This document shows positions 46,999 through 59,612 of a stretch of DNA of 64,000 nucleotides, piece by piece. This DNA comes from Orthonyx spaldingii (Eukaryota > Chordata > Aves > Passeriformes > Orthonychidae), in assembly GCA_013397795.1 (NCBI GenBank), contig VZTJ01005976.1, forward strand, positions 588,724 to 652,723, read 5' to 3'. Positions within the stretch are counted from its first letter, which is position 1, and each line of letters starts with the position of its first letter. The notes under the pieces were generated by a model that was not told the DNA's origin, searched no databases, and was given only the letters and a program-made list of their open reading frames with translations. The translations under genes and the position numbers were made by a program.

Positions 46999-47430
46999 TC
47001 TTGAGTATGTAAGGGAGCACTGCCTTTCCCAGCTGCCTTGTAGCCTAGATAACATGCAGTGGCTGGGTTTCCTGCTGGTGTCATAGCATCAGCAAGCTGT
47101 GAGGCATATCAACGACAAGGCCTTCCAGACTTCTGCAGGGACATGCTCCATGCATAACATGTAGCAATACTGCAAAAATATTTGTGAAATGAATGGGAGA
47201 AAAATTGAAAGCTTCTAGGAAATTACCTTTCTAATTAGATTTGGCTGAAAGAAGAAGCATTTTAATGGGAAATTATTTTTCAGTTTCTTCTATTTACTCG
47301 TCTTTTGTAGACATTGTCCATTTTGCATACTCAGTTTGAAGGAGAGAGAGAAAAACCTGATATTTTTACTTTCCAAAATTATTTGTATGTGCATCACATG
47401 AAAATTGAGATTTAATGTATGACTTTTAAC

Positions 47431-47626
47431 ATCAGAAAACACTTTTTCACTGTGAGGGTGATTGTGTAGGTTGATCAGGGCGGTTGTAGAGTCCCCATCC
47501 TTGGAGACATTCAAAAGCCATCTGGACACAGTCCTGGGCAATGAGCTCAAAGTAAGCCTGAGCAGGGGCTTGAACCAGACAGCCTCCAGAGGTCCCTGCC
47601 AGCCTCAACCACTCTGTGATTCTGTT
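47431..47626 (+). repeat. CR1 LINE 3' end, sense
   Basis: Landmarks in order: CTTTTTCACTGTGAGGGTGA, GAGTCCCCATCCTTGGAGAC, ATCTGGACACAGTCCTGGGC, GAGCAGGGGCTTGAACCAGA and CCTCAACCACTCTGTGATTC. This is a complete CR1 3' end with strong 5' truncation. Confidence 0.93.
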
Positions 47627-48421
47627 CATTGGGGCTAAGTATCTGGATATGATGACTTAGATTTTTTATTTTTATAATGTCATTTACTGTCATCAATCTG
47701 CAGATGGCAAAAGTGGTACTCAGTAGTTTTCAGTTATTTTTGAGTCATTAAATCCTAAATGTTTTCCAGTAGAAATACAGATTTATCTCCAGTAAAATGA
47801 AACCTAATCACTGGGAGTTTAATTTTCTTACTCATGGTTTACTGAGTCTCCTGGTCCCAGGTCAGAGAATCCCAGCAGGGCTCTAAAGGCTCCAGTAATC
47901 TAATTGTTATTAGATTGTTACTAATAACTATTTATTTTCTTGCAAGGAGTTTGAGCTCTATAAGGCACATTCAAATAGCTACCAGTGAGTAACAGTAATC
48001 ATACACGAGCATTGAGACACATGGCACTGTGCCCATCCTTCAGGTACTAACAGAGATGCCCTGTAAACATCTGTGGGCTCTTCTTGGGACACAGGTAAAG
48101 GAAATACCTGTCAGTCTCACACGGAGCAACCCTGGCTTCTAACCCCTGGTAGGGTTTGCTTCTGGAGTTCCACTGATTCATTTTTGAAGCAGGCAATTAC
48201 CTATTTTAACCAACCTTACCAAAACCAACACACCTCTTAGAAGAGTGCCAAACATCCCAGGAAATCCATGCAAATACTCTTTTGCTTTCTTGAAAGCCTG
48301 CTTGTGCTGTGTACAGACTAGCAAGTCAAAGTGCCTGCAGTGGTGACTAATGTTTCCCTTGAAGAAAAAGACTGGTTTCTGTCATCTGCTGGCACTTAGC
48401 AAACCTGCCTTTCTTCATTCT

Positions 48422-48510
48422 CACCAGTGTAAATAAAGACTAATTTAACTGAAATCAGTGGTTATACCAGTGGCAAACCAGGGTGTAGTAGGATTTGATT
48501 CAAGCCCATG
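48422..48510. repeat. Trace of ancient 'CCAGTGTAAATAA..CTGAAATCAGTGG' repeat
   Basis: CCAGTGTAAATAAAGACTAA then TTAACTGAAATCAGTGG and TTATACCAGTGGCAAACC follow the order of an old amniote repeat whose consensus reads 'CCAGTGTAAATAAGGAGTAA CTCCACTGAAGTCAATGGAG TTACACCAGTGTAAA'. It ends with GATTTGATTCAAGCCCA, close to the usual 'GATCAGAATCAGGCCCA'. The length and order of matches make this convincing, although I cannot name the family with certainty. Confidence 0.65.
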
Positions 48511-48821
48511 GTGGTGAATATACAGTTGTTGACGAGTGTGCATATCAAAGGCCAATCATTCGCTTTCAAAAAGACTGGGAAGCCTTGACATTGTGTATTA
48601 TATCTGTACCAGCTAAAGTGTTCTTTGGAATAACCCTTCTCATCCTGGCCAAAAAGGTAAAGGAAGAGAAAAATTCCCTTGTTCTCCTTATTCTGTTATT
48701 AGTTACCATTTTTCTACATATTAATAGCACTCCAAGTGCCCACCCTTCCTTCAGGGCCTGCTATGAAGGGATGAATGTAAGAGAAATGACTTTTCAGTGG
48801 AGGAAACCAATGGACCAATGA
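48495..48821 (+). other. Short unrecognised ORF with hydrophobic segments
   Basis: 108 codons starting inside the ancient repeat trace. Two hydrophobic stretches occur, around residues 33-52 (LCIISVPAKVFFGITLLIL) and 60-75 (SLVLLILLLVTIFLHI), separated by a lysine-rich loop. T-rich non-coding DNA often yields such stretches. No splice sites, promoter or homologous family were recognised, so I consider it chance. Confidence 0.15.
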
Positions 48822-50199
48822 ATTAAGGAGACAGCACCTTCTAAAACATGAGGGAAGACAAGAAGGGATGGCTGAGAGGAGGCAATCACTCACATGCCAC
48901 ATGCCTCTGAGAGTCTCTTTTTTCCATTCAAGCTTATTTCACAGTTGCATTCAGTTGCTCCAGCCTTCGCACAGACTGACACGAGCAAAATTGTCCATCA
49001 GTGTTACAAACGGTCTAGCTCTTACTCTGCAGTTGTCTTCTGTCACACAGATTTTGTATTAATCCTGGCTCTCTGGAACACATGGCCCATAGGCTCATCT
49101 TGAGCAGCTTGCCTTAAATCTGAAGTTATAAGCAGGGGTTTTTTTCCTATTTCTGGTATAATACACTTGAAATACATGTACTGAACTCAGGAAATTTCTG
49201 CTACTTTATATTCCTTGATAAAGGCTCTTCCAAAAAAAGCGCCTGTATGTGTTGCAGTGTTTGCTAGAGGCACACTGTTAAATGGGTACTCTGTGTCCTT
49301 TTGGTTGGCATGAAGATTGTAATGAATCATTGATAAAGCTAATAATGTACTCAGTTTAATCTAATATTACAGAACAGTAGCTGCACCCAGTGCTTACAGC
49401 ACAGGAATATACAAAAGTAATTAATTTTACACTACTGCTGCTAACTGCAGTTGAACCTCTCCAGGTTATAAAAGTTTGCTAAAGCAAGTGATGAAAATGA
49501 TCACTGTAGACTGGGCAGGGGCTGAGTTTTAAAGAGCTGGGCCAGACTCTGTGGCACTTGAACAAAAGAGGATAATTATATCTGATACACATCTGATGTA
49601 TCCCAACCAGCCCATAAAAGAGCTATTGACAGCTACATATGAAACTGAGCTACATGGGAGCTCATTTCAGATAGGAATCGTTGCTTCCCAAGTCTTTCAT
49701 GGAGCATGATGGATGTTTACCTTACAAGCAGACTCGTTTCATTTGCAAAGTAAGAATAGATAATATGGGCCCAAAGTAATCATAGCCCTGAAGCCAGCCC
49801 CTTTGTTGGTATGTACCATAATAGCTCCTTGATGGGCGTCATGCAGTCATGGGCCAGGTGAAGCTCTGACCCACTCCCTGAAATTACAAACTAAGCATTG
49901 TCTTTTAAATTAACATTTTTGTAAAACTTAGATCAGAATATTATATTTCAGCTTACTATACATTTAACTAGTATCCACAGACAGAAAATTCTCATCTGGT
50001 ATCATGTTCTACTGAGGTGGAAAAATTTAGTTGAACTCACTCCTCTGACAGCAAAAGCCAGAACCAAATTAAGCCCAAATTTATGCTGGTCTGTGGATCA
50101 TCAGAGTCCAAGACATTCACAAGTGAATTTACTGCTTCCTCACTAGCAACAATGCTGCATTTTCTGTCTCTTCAGAAACTGTACTGTTAGCTACAGCAT

Positions 50200-50248
50200 A
50201 GGAAGCAGGGTAGGATAGGAAAGGAGAGGATGAGACAGGACAAGGATA
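50200..50248 (+). repeat. Degenerate purine-rich (GGATA/GGAAA)n repeat
   Basis: Purine-rich tract with repeats such as GGTAGGATAGGAAAGGAGAGGA, weakly periodic with about 5-bp units. Confidence 0.6.
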
Positions 50249-53200
50249 CTTTACTAGCTTGAGCTTGTAATGCCATTAGACTCAGTCTTCTGCCACATGT
50301 AATTCTTTTGGAAATGTTTCTGTGTCAGAGACTAGCGTCATGCTACCCATCTGCCAGGCTCACTCTCAGGACTGATCAAGGAAACATCAGCTCAAGCCTC
50401 CAGCCAGCCTCTGAGGGAAACCATCCTCCTCCTACCCAAATGCCCAGCATGTCACATCTTCAAAGCAAAATCAAACAGATGGACTTGACCAAACAGGAAT
50501 TTATTGGGCAGGAGAGTTGAAGAGCAGAAAAAGCTGCCCAAAGACAAGCAGTCATTCCATAGACCCAGATGAACAAGAGCTTGTCCCTTGGTGGAGGCCT
50601 GTTCGGCCAGATAGCCACTACCCCCCACTGCTTAGGGAGGACTAACCAGAGATATCCTCCTCCTTAGCCCCTGCAAACTGCTTCAGCTGACACCTTTCTG
50701 CACCAACTCGGCAGTGAGCAGGGAGGGCAGCAAGTCCCCTGCCTGGTCCCTTCCCTTGTCCTTAATATCTTTACCTCAAGATGACAAAAGCAGGTAGTGT
50801 CGCTACTCACCCTGCTCATGTGGGGTTGGTTTGCCCTCTGGTATCATAACAAAGGGACACCCCTTTCACATTAGGTTATGACATGGCTACTCTTCTTCCT
50901 CACACTACCAGGACTAGGACAAGTCAGATATTTTGGGACAGAGCTGGGCATCAGGTCCTGGCAAAGTCAACAGTCCCCAAAAGGCCAGGCTCCTGCGTTA
51001 TGTTCAGCAGCAGTGCTAATGAAGCAGGTGAGCTCAGTGGAAAAAAACATCCAAAGACAGATATAAACATTAACAGAGATGGAACAACACGAGGAAACAA
51101 GAGTGCTATAGCCAACTGAAATAACACACAATGTTGGAAAACTGCTATCAATCTAGGAGATAGCCTGTCAGAGCTGAAAAACAGGGCTTTGGCACAGTCA
51201 CCCAGGGTTTTGCCACCTCTTGATTTGAGCTTTAGAGCTAATCTATTTTGTTGTACTTGTTTTACGAACCTTGTCCAGCTGGATGGAGTTTTACAGAGAA
51301 AGTTCACTGTGATGATCAACAATGAGGTGAGTGTTGTCAAAAACACAACTCTTCTGGCAGTATGTTGAGTTTTATGGTGTTAGTCACTTCAGAGTGTTAT
51401 TTTGAGCATTCTGCTGGGAAGTCTTTATCACCAGGACCATTTGGTTAAACAGAGAAGATTCTTACAACCATTCAATGTTGCTTTTTAACAGCAAAAGTTT
51501 CTACAGAGTCACCATTTTACCTCTAAATTTGCCATAAATTCCCATCAGCTACTTTCCTCTTCCACTAGAGATCTATGATGATAAGAACAATAATAGGTCA
51601 TAAACAATTATGAAAGGTCCTAACAAACTCATTTCTATTCAGAAGGATAGGACCTGCTTTGACTATTGTCCTTGCTATTCACAAATCCCTTCATCAGTTG
51701 AAGTCTCTTCTGTTCATGTGCTCATTTTCTTGCCATTTGTCCGGGCTTTCTTCAACTGCCCTTTAGTTTTGCATAGTGGAGATTAAAAGGCAAAAAAGAA
51801 TAATGAAGAAAAAAGACCCAATTGCTTGAGATGATTTTTCTGCTTGGTGGGAATGTCTGTCTCTTCAAGGAGACCAATTAACATTCTCATCAACTCTCTG
51901 GACCTAATCTAAATATGAATAAAATATCAAACCCTTCCTAAAATTGTTCTTTGTTCTTCTTACCATACTGAAATTAACTTTTTGACAAGATGCCTGGCAG
52001 AACTTCTATAGAAAATGCATGATTCCTCCCCCTCCACATTTGCATAATAAAATGCAGTTGCATGTGTCACTGGGCAATGCTACAGAAACAACGGACACCA
52101 GTCTTTCCCAAAAAATACCAACCATCACATGTAACAAATCAGAAATGTCCCAAAGTTTGGGGAGGTTGGATATCCAGATTATGATACAAAATTTACAAAC
52201 ATACAACACCACACCTTTTCAAGTGGCTTAAAGAAAGGCGATTGTACTGAGCACTGAACATCTCATAGAAAGATGAAAATCTTGTATATGGGAACATTTG
52301 CGAGGTTCTTGCTCATTTCTGGCTAATTACGGTCATTTCCACAAGTAATTACCCAAATTGCTCTTGCAATCAATGTAATTGTGCTAAGTTGTTTAAAAAT
52401 CAGCTTCATTAGATTTTGCCTAGTAAAATGTACTGTTTTTCAAAACCTAAATGTTGATCTTGTATTAGTTGTCAACAGGCCTTTAAAAGTAAATAGGTTT
52501 TCTTTTGTCTTCCTTCTCCCTTTCTTGCATGCTGGTGTGAGGTTTTTTTACATTCATTACAGATTAACTAGTCAGAAAATTCTCTATAACTTCTTGTGAA
52601 AAGCTGTTACGCGTGTTTGCAAGTTATTGTATGGTTCTCTTTCATTTTCAAAACCATAAGATCTCTAGTCTTTATGGTTCTGGAATTAAAAGAATATTTT
52701 AAAATGTGAATATTGAGTGTTTAGGTAATTCTACCCTGAGTCTGTGGTGGGCTGAAATAACAGATAGTCACACAATAAGCAGAGCTGTTCACTGACTCCT
52801 GCTGCACCCACACAACCACACTTTGGAGGAAGAGAGAGTTGTGCCAGAACCATGCTCCCTCCCAGCAGTTTCAATTGCATTCTGTCTAGGATATAATACA
52901 CCACTACCTCTCCCCCTCTGACCCCACATCTCTCCCTGGCAATCCACCTTGCTGCTTTCATTTCCTTTCCAAATGGTTCCTCTTCCCTCAGCCATTTACA
53001 AGGGAAGCTGCAATGGCAGTAAGGTGCCCTTCGTGTTTCATAGGACCTGCTCATGCTGTTAGCAAGCATTTGGACAGGCATCATGAGCATCTGCTGCTCA
53101 GGAACTGTGAGAAGTCGGGCTTGTGCTCTGGAGAGAGAATGGTGCTGGGGTGAGAGGGAAGAGCAGTGCTGAGAGGAGGCTGTGGCTGCCCACAGCTCTG

Positions 53201-55612
53201 CTCCAGTGATGCATCAGAAGGACGTTGCCCCTTCAGTGGTACATTTAACCTCACTGGCATCCTCTGTGGTGGGAAAGCCAGCTCTGTGTCAGCTTAGCAG
53301 CCCTGGGTTACGCCAGAGGTGGTAATTGTAAAAAGGGTACAGTAAATGCCACAGAGTGTGAACATCCACTGGTACACCTCCTCAGTCCTCTGTCTGAAGC
53401 ACACTTTTTCACATCATGTTTTCTTTTGGAAGAAAAGCTACTTGCTTATCAATAGTAGATACTTGAGTCTCTCTCTTATTTTAGCTAAAATAAATCTCTT
53501 GCAACCCTAAGGACATACTGGGGTCCAGAGGGGAAGACAGATACGGAGAGAATTTCTTTAAATAGGACCTTGAATTTGGTATGGGACACCAACTGAGTAA
53601 CATGAAAGGGACTGTAGTATGAAAAGGGCTCTCCCTGGCTTCAGTGCCCGGAGGTGAGGGGGCTATCAGGAAGCAGAGCCCCAGGCAGCCCCTCAGAGGC
53701 CTGGGTGTGGAGACAGGCTGAACCTCTCAACTCTTCAGCCTGCAGCGCAGTCACTTGGGTGCTAAGGCAGAATTGACCAAAGTCTTCTTCTGAAAAAAGG
53801 TAAATGACAAGCCCGAAGCACAATTTCAATAGATTTTTCTCTTATCAGAAGATCTCTTACTTTCCATGCCCCCCTTTCATTGTAAAGGAGATTATGTCAG
53901 AGTCATCTGTAACAGCTGCACTGTAAAATACCTCAGTCACGTGGCTTTAAACAACCCAGAGGGAAAAAACCCCAATTCTTTAAATAAAGATACATGTATT
54001 CTTGTGACATTTCCATACAATTGCAATTTTCAAGGGAACCAAACACTCATTACTACATAGTTCTTCAGAGGCCAAACCTGACCTTTAGTCAGAACAAATT
54101 CCCATTTGGCTAGGCTTATTCATACAGCCTACAGTTCTGTTTGAATTCTACATTGACTGACAAAATTTCAGATTGGACTGGAGAAGTAATTAGATTAAGA
54201 GAAGGACTATTACAAAAGCCTGCATTGGCAGAGTAATGGGATAAGATCCTTAGTCTCAGGAGCTAAGGTTCTTATCCTACAAGTATGTTCCAGGGATCGA
54301 GATTTGGAGGAGAAGTACTTCAGAACAGTGTATTGTAACTGTAGGGCGGAAGATGAGGGTAAAGAATGACTACAAAGAGGTTAATCAAACTAGGATTTAA
54401 AAGCCCACCCAAATGTCCAGCTTTTCCATATGGGAGATCACAGGTCAACAGAGAGACTGTCTTGCAAATTCTGTCTCCCCTGCTTCCAGGGCTGTGGAGA
54501 TCATCTTTTCTCTAGTAGACAGTCACATAATGGCCCTGGGGCAGCTGTATTCATTACTTCTGTGGAATACCATTTCCCCCCTGCTTTTAAGAGAAGCTAG
54601 CAGCTGGAAAAGATGAGGAGCCAGCAACACGTGATCTGACAAGTCTGTGGGGAACCACCAGGCAGCTCTCCATAGGTCACAGTAGGAAATTTCTAGACAG
54701 TGTGAAAAGAATTGGTCTCACTATTGCTCTGTGCACTGAGACATCATCTTTAGTTTTGGCAGGAAAAGTATTTAGTGGAGTATTAGATGTGTTATGGAGT
54801 TTTTTTTCCTGAATTTTCCTATTAATAGCTTAAAGGCAGGTACAAACAAAAGGCAAATGAAAGTCCACACCATGCCGCATTTCCAAAGTTGTACTGAAGT
54901 CTTGGCCTTTTGGATAAGATATTAGGAAGCATGATTACTCTACTGAAAAACAAGCAGGGACAGGAAAAACCTGCAAAACACCAAGGGAAAATAATCTCAT
55001 TAAATTGGAAGGTATATAAGAGTTGGGGAAGTGAGCAAGCTGCAGAGAAATAGGAGTGCATGGCAGGGCTGTGCTCCAGAAAACTCTGGCTAAGCCAGTT
55101 GGAAAAGCTCCCCATATTTCCCAAAGGAAAGTTAAAGTCATCATGCTCTCCTCCAAGCGTATCTGTGCATATGAAAGAAAGGCAGGAAAGAGTTTTCTCC
55201 CATGTAACAATTTTTAAACTGCCCTTCATTTACCTGGCTCTAGAGAATGGCACTAGGATTAGATATATACCAATGACCAGTTTTATTTATTGATTAAAAA
55301 AAAAGCCAGTTGAAACATTATAATGTGAAGATATCCATAGGCAATAGGGATGAGGAACTTAGAAATGGAAAATGCCCAGAAGATACATACATCTAGGTGC
55401 TTCTCTTTAGCAATACAAGCAATAGTCAATTTGGACACCCAAAGATTTGCCTAACTCCTGTTAAAACATTACACATGGTTTTCTTGTTGCCCTGCTACTT
55501 AATTCTATATATGAACTATTCTGACTATTTCTTTGACATTGCTATATAAGTACCTTATATTCTGCCAGTATCCATTTCAGTTTCAAGAAACTTAATATTT
55601 AGATATAATTGA

Positions 55613-55626
55613 TTTTTTTTTTTTTT
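55613..55626 (+). repeat. Poly(T) tract followed by GCAG
   Basis: Run of 14 T then GCAG. It has the form of a strong splice acceptor, but no coding continuation follows. Confidence 0.85.
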
Positions 55627-55895
55627 GCAGTTAAACTAGCTCAACAAGTTTAATTGCTCAACTTGATTAAGCTCAACTTAATTTGTGGCATAGAACTTCT
55701 CTCTTTTCTCCAACCCAGAGTATACTTTAGTGAAGTTCTACTTGCCCTTAACTTCCCTTTTCTATAGATAACAATCTATTTTCTCTAAGCATTCTGCTTA
55801 AATTGATTTCTCAACTGAATGCAGCGTTTTGTCATCTTCAGAATTCTGGAACACTATGGAAATAGTCAGAACTGACAGCCTCATTGCTCTTGTTA

Positions 55896-55908
55896 TGTGT
55901 GTGTGTGT
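55896..55908 (+). repeat. (TG)n short microsatellite
   Basis: Six TG units followed by CTATGTGT. Confidence 0.85.
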
Positions 55909-58086
55909 CTATGTGTAAAACAGAACACTAGATCTTGCAACAAAAATATATATTCAAATTACAGATTCACTGGCATCCTGTCTTCATATGGTGCTAAAAT
56001 AATCTCCTGCAGTCTATATTCAGTGTTTCTATTTATGCAACTTGTATTTTGCTTAGCAGTAAGACAAAAAGAAAGCAGGCCATTATGGGCATAGCATTGA
56101 GAGGATGTTAACTCTCTCCTCTCTGGACTCTTCCTAACCTGTCAGTATTGAGGGTGATTCTATGAAAAGCATAAAAATGACAGTTCAGCATGGTGCAAAG
56201 ACATATGATCTTGTACTTTCTCATTCTACTTATTCTAACCCTCCCTTAGTCCTGACATACTTTAAGCCCACATGGGGCACTCTCAATGGCTGAGGGACCT
56301 GGCTGTACAAGTCCTGTGGCTTGACCCTTATACATCTCTGGTACTGCAGACGCGCTAAATCAAGGTTTCATATGGAATAAAGAGGCATAAAAACTACCAA
56401 CCAGCTGGCTGACATCTCTGCACAGGAAAAAAAATCTGCTTGCAAAGATGTTCCCTCACTGCTTCCCTCCAGTTGCCTGTTGTGATTTGGCTGACAGAAT
56501 CCTCCAGCTGTGGAAAAACTGGTTTAAGGGTCTGAGAAATGGGGTAAGAGTCTATTTGCAAATTAAACTATGTAAGCTATTATCACTGACTAATTATAGC
56601 ACATTGCTTTTCAGTATGAGCATTTATTATATCAAATAATTCTGCAAGAATCACTACCATTTTAGATTTTTAGTAATGCTGTGAAGGAAGGAAAAAAGGA
56701 ACATTTGATATCTTTTCTGATATTTGGCTAATTTGAGGACAGAATTCATCTTACCTAACCTTAACTATTCAAATAGTAAGGTTGAACCTAAGATCATAAC
56801 CTGTGCTTTCTCTGCACTGAAAGAAGAAAGGCAGATGAAGCCAGAAGGTGATTCATACAACTTCTTCAGAGACTAGCTCACATGAGGCTACAGCATGTCA
56901 CACAAAAATGACCTGCCTAAAATGTTCACACTAACCTATGTCTTCAGTGTCAGAATACAAACTGTTTAAGTATCTCCAGTCTTCAGAACACTATGGTACA
57001 TCTTTCATGCCCTAATTGCAGGTGGTCAGGCTCCAAGTTTTGTCTTACCATGGTAAGTAAAAAAAAATTTTAAAATTAGTCTTCACACATACTTAACCAG
57101 ATTATATGAACCCAATTTGTGAGATTTTTCCTTTTTTGTCAGCAAAACTAAAATAAGCAGCATCCCTCCAGACCTTTGATAACTACATTAAACTCACTTT
57201 TGGAATGGGGAGGTGTTTCACTCCTGTCAATTGCAACCTAGAAAAATCTTAATGGTGACACTAGTTTCTAAATTCTGGCAGCACATAGAAAGAAATTGCA
57301 AATGGGAAAGGAATCACATCAGAGCAGTGGAAAATTGCAAGCAATGAAAAGATTGTCGCAATAAATGTAGAATCCTGCAAAAAGGAAAATAAAAAAAAAG
57401 TACAGAAAGCAAATAGGAGATGGCAAAGGATCCAAAGACTTCATAAAAAAAAATTGTCATTTTGTCTTTCCCTTAGGCAGTGATATTGTTTTCATGTAAC
57501 CAAGCAATACAGTTGTCACGATGCAGGTGCAGAATGAGAAGGAGTGTGTCATGAGATTGCTGCTGTCAAGCTGTAATTCAGCACCATGAAAAGGATTTCC
57601 ACTGATGTCATTGGAGTATCTGCCGTCATGACTAAAGTAACTACTCCACTGAGCCCTGTCTCCAGTAGCAGGCAATATCAGAGGCTTCAGAGGAACTGCC
57701 TCCTGTGAAGACTGAATACACGTGTGAAGGTGCATATTCTTCCCTGGTCAGTGGCTAGTAGATTGCATCATTTGCGTGTTGTCTTTTCAGCTCTGTAGTT
57801 ACATGCATTTCTTATTGATCATAAACTTATCCAATCTTTTGTATACGTCAGCTAAGTATCTGGGTGTAATAATTAATTCCAGTCACTAATAACTTCAGCT
57901 TCTATATTTCATGGCCCAGACCTGACAGATAAAGAGGTGGTGAACTGGGATGACCTAAAGCTTAAAACACACAGCCCTGGCAGAGAGACCTCGACATAAG
58001 CAGCGATATGTGTTGCCAATTACTGTTGCAGGGAATAATTTTGTAAAAAATCTCATAATCTCAATATTCCCTAGGGAAGTGAAGGG

Positions 58087-58109
58087 GAAAAAAAATTAAA
58101 AAAAAAAAA
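58087..58109 (+). repeat. A-rich tract
   Basis: Two A runs separated by TT. No retroposed body recognised upstream. Confidence 0.8.
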
Positions 58110-58841
58110 TCAAGCAGCAGTGGAAAGACTAGGATCACAAGATCTTGACCAACTCAGTGTCAGCACTAATGCTGCAACAACACAGAGAACTTCACAGCCT
58201 GGAATGCTGGTGAGCTGTTGTTCTTCACTGAACTCTGTGCTTGCACAGCCAGCTGAATACAAGTAGAACTGGCTCAAATGCAGCTACACCCCATAATGCA
58301 TAAACTCCCCAACAACATCAGAGAGTCTGCCCACTGAGCAGTATGGCTGCCCTTTTGTTGCTTCAAGCAGAAACCTGGACTATCTCAGTGGTTAAACTTT
58401 ACCAAAACTTGAAACAAAAAAAATATTAAACAAGTTTCAGTGCCAAATGCCAATTCGAACCCTTTAGGCATAAATGTGGTGCAGAAACATCTTCCATAAA
58501 GCAATGAATAGCACTGCAGTCTCTGGGAAAGACTCACTTCTGCTGGTCTTGTAGAGTACATCTGCAGTGAGTATAGGATTAAGAATGGTATCTGAAGGAG
58601 AAAACGATCTCCCAAAAGGCAGGTGAAACCCTAACCCTTCCTTCTAATCATCCAGACTTTGTGACTCATTACCCTTGGGTGAGAGGAAATCTCTGTCCGT
58701 ATATCTTGGCCAGAACTGAGTGCAAGGGGTGGAGCAGGGGGCACAGTGAGTGTAGTCTTAGGTGTCATGTGTTTAGTTGATCTAATGCAAAAATAGAAAG
58801 GAATCAAAGGGGAAAAAAAACCTGTGAAGACAAGCCAAGGG

Positions 58842-58863
58842 AAAAAAAAAAAAAAGAGAGAGA
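58842..58863 (+). repeat. Poly(A) tract with (GA)n
   Basis: A run of 14 A followed by GAGAGAGA and an A-rich stretch. A T-rich reading on the other strand produces the Phe-rich segment of a spurious minus-strand ORF (58631-59038). Confidence 0.85.
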
Positions 58864-59267
58864 AAAGGAAGCAACACCAACACACCCAGTACCTTCTGTA
58901 GAGCTTGAGGCAGACACAGTCCTCAGAGAAGCCAAATCCTCTGATTCCTGACTTGATTACTTTGGGACAGTAGGCAAGCTCTAGAATGAAAATAAAAAGG
59001 CTAGTTCTGGTTCCAGAAATTAATAAGCATGGCCTCAAACATACTTTATATATATTTTAAATAGATTCTGATTTCTTTTTGAGAAGGAGCAGCACAGTCG
59101 GCACACCATCCAAGAGCTGTAGCACTCCACTTGTAGCATGGCAGAGGTGAAGCCAGATGGAGTACCAGCTCCTGGGGACCTTGTTGGACAGCAGGAAGAA
59201 ACAAATCACCTTACAGCATTTACCTCTCTTTGACGTCAATGCAAATGCACATAAAGTCCCCCATGTA

Positions 59268-59612
59268 GGACGTTGAGGGGAAGCCCTATGAGGAGAGGCT
59301 GAGGTCACTTATCTGTTTGTCCTGGAGAATAGGACACTGAGGGGAGGTCTCATTGCTGTCTACAACTTCCTTGTGAGGGGAAGAGGAGGGGCAGGCACTG
59401 ATCTCTTCTCTGCGGTCCCAGTGACCTGCCCCAAGGGAATGGCCTGAAGTTGTGTCAGGGGAGGTTTAGGTTGGATATTAGAAAAAGGTTCTTCATCCAG
59501 AGGGTGGCTGGGCACTGGAACAGCTCCCCAGGGAAGTGGTCACAGCACCAAGCCTGACAAGAGTTCTAGAAGTGTTTGGACAATGCTCTCAGGCACATGG
59601 TGTGACTCTTCT
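59268..59612 (+). repeat. CR1 LINE fragment lacking its 3' end
   Basis: Strong similarity to CR1 of the type with GGGGAGGTCTCATTGCTGTC, TACAACTTCCT, GGGGAAGAGGAGGGGCAGGC, AGGGGAGGTTTAGGTTGGAT and GGCACTGGAACAGCTCCCCA, ending at TCTCAGGCACATGGTGTGAC. The usual continuation to GTCCCTTCCAACTC and the repeated tail is missing, so the copy is truncated at both ends. It appears less diverged than the other CR1 pieces here. Confidence 0.92.

Larger units (their letters stand above)
31996..47430. other. Intergenic DNA, no recognisable gene
   Basis: More than 15 kb without recognisable exons, RNA genes or clear transposons. GC rises in places (33.9-34.3, 37.4-38.7, 40.0-40.5 and 44.4-45.3 kb) and there both strands stay open for up to 128 codons. 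None of the translations matches a family I know. Simple repeats are entered separately. Confidence 0.55.
47627..59267. other. Intergenic DNA, no recognisable gene
   Basis: About 11.6 kb without a recognisable gene. It is AT-rich from 54 to 58.5 kb, with short A and T runs, and has a GC-richer stretch at 52.7-53.3 kb with an open minus-strand frame of 119 codons (52731-53090). A plus-strand ORF of 108 codons at 48495-48821 has two hydrophobic stretches but matches nothing I know. Confidence 0.55.

Noticed and set aside
54822..55229. 135-codon minus-strand ORF
   Set aside because: Another frame of the same strand is open over the same stretch, no family is recognised and no splice or poly(A) signals fit.
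58631..59038. 135-codon minus-strand ORF with a hydrophobic Phe-rich segment
   Set aside because: The hydrophobic part is the translation of the opposite strand of a poly(A)/GA tract.
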